Origin: Agelaius tricolor
Taxonomy: Eukaryota; Chordata; Aves; Passeriformes; Icteridae
NCBI GenBank assembly: GCA_023055355.1
Contig: JALJCS010000037.1
Location: 930,001 to 994,000 of the forward strand
Reading direction: 5' to 3'
DNA: 64,000 nt
This document shows, piece by piece, positions 59,233 through 64,000 of the stretch; position 1 is the stretch's first letter; each line of letters starts with the position of its first letter. Below the pieces are notes generated by a model. That model saw nothing but the letters and a program-made list of their open reading frames with translations, was not told the origin of the DNA and made no database searches. The position numbers and the translations under genes are program-made.

Positions 59233-62200
59233 GCTTTTTCAAGGTCTGTCCCATTCTTGGCAAGGAAGCAATGAATCACACATTTCCATTTCGAAAAAGC
59301 CTCCTCCCACATTGCCTGGCAGCCCAGCAGAGTGGGGGGAGAGGGAGAGGGCAGCCACAGCTGGGCTGAGGAGCAGCTTTGCTCTGAATTCCTGCTCTGC
59401 AGCACGGAGGCAGCTGTCCTGCCAAGCTGAAGCAGCACAAGTGGCAAACAGTGAATGCAAACACATCTGTGCTGGTGTCAGACACGGGAAGGTGTTGGTG
59501 GTGTAGCATGGCAATGTTGTTCAACCCTCTTCCCACTGAGGGTGACAGAGCTACCTCCTCCAGACATCAGGAGATAAGGGGAAAGAGAAACTGCTCTGCA
59601 GCCTGGGCACAGCTCAGGCTGTGAATTCCAGCAGGGCTCAGCCATCCCCAGCTTCACTCCCTGCATTCCCACCAAACCAGAGCCCTCTGAGCAAATGGGG
59701 AAGTTGAGGGATGGACATGAGCCTGTCAAAATGCTGGGACAGTGACACACCTGTGACATGGTGAGGGATGGGAGGGATTGAGGAGTAACCACACAGAATT
59801 TGCTTGCTTTTGCCCAAGGCTCCTTGTGTCAGTTTGCACGAGTGTGCAACACAGGGCAGCAGCCAAACTCCAACAAGGGATTGCTTGTCCTGAAGGGCTC
59901 CTGACTTTGCCTTTTCTGGACAGGAGAAAAGCATGTGAGTGACCAGGTATTCTCTTTCATGGAGAACAGCTCCATCTTTCTGTTCTCTCCTCCACTGAGC
60001 CTGCTGCAAAAAGCCTCCTTCTTCCCCCTATTTGCATAAGTGATGATGCAGCCATCCTAATTATCGAGGGAATCCACTGCTCCCCCCTTCCAGCACCTCC
60101 CCCCTTTGCTGCTGCTCTTTCCCTGCTACGGGTTTTGCTGGCAGATGGAACTGGAGCCTCCTCAGCCCACTGGCTCTTCCTTGAAGAAGAACAAAGTGAC
60201 AGCCCTGCAGGCAGCCGAGGCACGGCAGCGTGACTAATCCGTGTCAGGAGCATCCCAAAGGCCAGTGCCAAGGTTCAGCTCCCACAGCTTGGCTGGGGGA
60301 AACAGGGTGCTGAGCACGGGCTGGAGGGGCTGCATTGTGCCCTTACCAAGGGATCAAGTGTGTCCTCCACACTGCTGGGCTCTGCAAGCTGCCTCCAGGC
60401 CCTCAAAGGGCTGGGGAAAGGGAGATCTGGAGCATGCAGTTTGGGGGGTAACCAGCAAGGAGATGAGCAAGCTCATACATATGGAAGGATGACCTTACCA
60501 GCTCCACTCGACGTTCTGCACATCAGATGTGATTTGCAATCAGCCATGGCCATGCTTGTCTCCATTTCCCCCTCAAGTCCTGTTATTGCAGCACTGTTTA
60601 CATATGGTTTTACCCATGTTTTCTGATTTATCTGTCCTACTTCTCTGCCCCTAACCCATTACCTCAGCAAATTAGCATTTACCCATTAAAGTCCTTTCAG
60701 CCAGACATTTCTGGCTTTATTCGTGCTAGGATTGGGTCTTCCATGCAGGGAAAGTTCTATTTTTTGGTGTTATTTATCTGCCTGTCACAAAGTAGGTGGC
60801 AAAGTCCTGACAGCAAATCTGCAGCCATAGCAAGTCCTGTTTAGCACAGTCCAGCCTGTACATAGCTCATTTTTTATGTACATGGCATCAGATGGGCTAC
60901 CCATGTGATCCTCTTCTGCTGTGTGCCTGGAAATGCTCCAAAGAGCTGATGAACCAATTGGAATTGCAGACAAGAGTTTAGTTATAGTCCCTGGGGGGAA
61001 ATGAGGCCTGTGTGGAAGGAAGTAGGACAGGAGAGATGAAAATAGTCTATCAGGAAAGCAAGCCAAAAACCTGCCAAGCTCCTCCACCACGCAAACACAC
61101 GGCAGCCTTCTCCCGTACTCCAAACCCTGAGCTCCTGCATCCCACAGCCATCAGCTGAGCTGTCAGTATACTCAGCACTTCCAGGACATCCATTTCAGGA
61201 CCCAGAGCTGCAAATCATGACAGCCACTTTTGGGGGTGTGCAGCAGAACGGGGGAGGACAGCAACCAGGTCCGTGTCAGCAAGGATGGGCTGAGCACCTC
61301 CTCCTCCTCCTCTGAGCTGGGCAGGGCTCTGGGATCCCACAGGGAAATCTGCTGGGAAAGGGCACCAAGAGAGGAGTCCATCAGCTCCTCTCACAGCAAT
61401 TTTCTGTAGATGGACATTGCTGGGCATAATCAGCCCAGCTTGGAGTAGAGTAACCATAAATTGCAGTCCAGGGCTGGCCTGAATCTAGTTAATCCTTAAG
61501 GCTATAGCAGCTCACACTTCACCTCCTTCAGAGCCCTGGCTCCTGGCTCTGTGCTCAGGGATCACCCTCTGTTGTACCTTCTTGTCAGAGATCTGTTCTG
61601 TCATGTTCTGCTTGCTCACTTCCTCCTCCCAGCCAGCATCTCAGTTGGATCTGACACGCTCCATCTGCAAATATCCCGATCCAGCCTCCCCAGGGCGGCC
61701 GCATCAACACTCCCAGCTCCAGCCAGGGAAAAGGCAAAATGCCCCCTGCAGTTGGATTCCACAGGAGCCTTCCACCAGCCTCTTGTGCCCCAAACTCTGG
61801 CCAGATGGCCTCACCACGTGGTGTCCCACCACGTTTTGTCCGTAGCAAAGGTGCCAACTATCTCTTCCTTCCCTGCTTTGAAATCGTCACTGTCTCCACA
61901 ACACAAACACTCTTTCAGTTGTCCTGCTTTCCACATTCCAGGTTGGCAATTAGAATCTGCAACCTCTGAGCTTCTCTGCAAACTGATGAGCTGCTAAAAA
62001 TACAGCCCCTGCAGGCACCCATTCAACTTCTATTTCTGTATTTTTTTATTATTTATTTTTTTACTTTTTTTTTTAACCAATTTGAGATGAACAAAGCACT
62101 TCAACAAAGGGAAGGAGAAAATGCTGTGATTGTGAAGATGGATTGCTGCCACTTACTTTGTTCATTTTAATTACACAAAGTCATCACTTAGTGGGAAGCC

Positions 62201-63410
62201 TCAGGATAGGAAAAGGGAGCACAAAGAAGTTACCATATCCTTATTTCACTATGCTTCATTTTAAAGCCTCCCCGACATTCTGGAAACAATACCTGAACTA
62301 GCACTCCCACACTTTTAAATCTTTCCATACGTTACTCACCTCCTGTGCCTTCAACCTGGAAAGCCCAAAGTCCTCCTGGTAAAAATCAGAAAAAATCAGA
62401 GTGGATCTGCAAGAGCAAACCAGCTCATCCCTCCATAGGAGGCTGGAGAGTTTGTTCAAAAACTTCTCTTAACCAATCCTCTCGTGCCACCTCCTAAACT
62501 GGCTCCAGCCTGGACATGAGGCTGGAAATCAAGATCCTTCAGGACAATTAAAGAGGTTAAAGGCAGAACAGTTCCAGCTGGTGCCTGGATAGGGCTAGGA
62601 CCCAGGACTTTCTCCTTTTGCCTTTGCTATTAATTCACTTTGCCACCTGGGGCAAATACTATTCCTGTGACTGACTCCCTTAATTCCTCTGAAGTTAATG
62701 CTGTGTTACTCAGCCTGGCAGCCCTGCTGGCCAGTGCCAGGTGTGTTGAGGGCACTGCTGAGCCCAAACTGGAGTGCCCAGCAGGTTTTGCTCTTGGCCA
62801 GCACAGGCAGGAGTGGAGTGCTCCCCTCCCAGCCACTGCAGCTGCCCCCTGAGGGACCGATTTCACTCTGGCCCTGTGGTTTTGCAGAGGCTGAGGGCAG
62901 TCCCTGCCCTCCCTGTCCTGCAGTGACAGCTGAGAAAGGACAGTGTGCCATTTTCTGAGCAGAGACCCAGGAAAACCACTGTCCTGCTGGAGACAGAGGC
63001 CAGACCTTCCCCTGGGCCACTCCTTGGGCCTTTCCTGTTTGCCTGAAGCACTCAGGCTCAGCTCAGAGGATGAGGATGGCTCCTTTCCCCACCAGGGCAT
63101 TTATGCAGAGCAGTTTCTGCTTCTAGGATTGTTTCTGATGCCAGAATTCCCAAATCCATGGCCTCTCCTTTACCCTGATATGGCTGCAGCACTGTCTGGT
63201 TGTGGGGGCCTGAAGGGGATTCTGCCCCTGCTCCTTTTAACCATCAAAGGCCATCATTCCTCAAATAAATACTCTCACTTGTGTTACCCACATCTGCCCA
63301 AATGTTTGCAACTTCACCATCCTTGCCCAAGCTTGCAGCTCCATCTTTGCCTTCCTAAAAGTCTGGGCTTTCCCCAGAGGTCTGATTTGATTGTAACCTT
63401 GCAGATCCTG
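59233..63410. other. Intergenic sequence, no gene seen
   Basis: About 4.2 kb without a supported gene. T-rich low-complexity tract at about 62037-62080. A short (TCC)n at about 61300-61312. The longer frames (61551-61997 plus, 62630-63100 minus, 62943-63455 plus; 148-170 codons) lack any domain or splice context I can recognise. Confidence 0.5.
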
Positions 63411-63527
63411 CTAATTTTCAATAAGGGCTATTTTTTTTCTGTTAATTTTCAATAAGGGCTATTTTTTTTCTCTTAATTTTCAATAAGGGCTATTTTTTTC
63501 CCTGCTAATTTTCAATAAGGGCTATTT
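63411..63527. repeat. Minisatellite, 31-bp unit x 4
   Basis: 'taattttcaataagggctat' recurs at 63412, 63443, 63474 and 63506, separated by T-runs of 7-8 and a short variable linker. The last unit lacks the T-run. Confidence 0.95.
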
Positions 63528-64000
63528 GTAAACTCTCTGGTTATTGCTGCAAGTCTGCAAACCTTGCAGCAATAATTGTGTGATTTTGGTTCTCACTGCA
63601 GTATTTCTCTGCCCATTTTATGAGCTGTGCTTAGATAGTCTCTCCTCACACACCAATTGCCACCTTGTTCTGTGTTTGACATGTGTTTTTCCCTGTGCAG
63701 TCTGATCTCCAGTAAGCTTTTCTTGTTTGACTCAAGGGTTTACAGGCATTAACTGGGTGTCCTTCCCCTTCCAGGGCCTGGGGGTTGCATTTCCATTTGC
63801 TCCTTTGCTTCTGGCATCACTGTGAGCTTTCCCACAGCCACTAACTGGTGCTTATATTGTTTATTCCACATTCCTCTTTAATATTTTAGAACATTTTCCT
63901 CACAAGTTTGTTCCCACACTCCCTTATTAACCCCTTTCTTTTGGATTATGTTCAATAGATAACACTCACTTCTGTTGTTGCTATTTGCCTTAAAATATTT
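63528..64000. other. Intergenic sequence, no gene seen
   Basis: About 470 bases up to the window edge, T-rich and otherwise featureless. Confidence 0.5.

Overview
The window looks like non-coding nuclear DNA of a bird, most likely a songbird (Passeriformes). The evidence is the repeat content: CR1 LINE tails in the avian form, a dense population of short solo retroviral LTRs, an ERVL-type LTR that I recognise as typical of zebra-finch-like genomes, few SINE-like sequences, and long microsatellite and minisatellite tracts. I found no protein-coding exon, tRNA, rRNA or other RNA gene that I can support. Every long open frame I examined is chance, a repeat artefact, or a minisatellite whose period is a multiple of three.

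Layout. 1-5.4 kb: a CR1 tail, a solo LTR at 1245-1575, and an LTR at 4627-5366 that carries a second LTR inside it (4904-5247). 7.3-8.5 kb: a solo LTR, then a 14-copy 39-bp minisatellite. 11.3-17.5 kb: three solo LTRs, the last an ERVL type. 20.9-23.9 kb: a GAT/AAT tract, a 69-bp duplication, an LTR and a 230-bp pentanucleotide tract. 24-31 kb: quiet, mostly unique. 31.2-32.2 kb: two neighbouring solo LTRs. 34.4-36.7 kb and 38.2-40.1 kb: two inverted-repeat pairs of similar geometry (arms about 430-500 bp, spacers about 0.95 kb), the first interrupted by a later LTR. 43.4-44.3 kb: two back-to-back LTR-like blocks. 46.3-51.0 kb: two opposite copies of one LTR family, the second nested in another LTR. 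53.7-57.4 kb: two LTRs flanking a CR1 tail whose middle has been amplified into a 99-bp minisatellite. 58.8-59.2 kb: an AT-rich block and a CR1 tail. 59-64 kb: mostly unique, with a short 31-bp array at the end.

The main result is an insertion history read from target-site duplications (TSDs). Ten LTRs have a perfect direct repeat of 6 bp at their edges, and one more has a perfect 4-bp repeat. Six-bp duplications fit the class II (ERVK-like) group. No gag, pol or env frame and no full-length provirus is visible, so almost everything retroviral here is a solo LTR. I see no operon, CRISPR array or other coding system, and no convincing new coding system. Repeat family names are left out where I cannot be sure of them.
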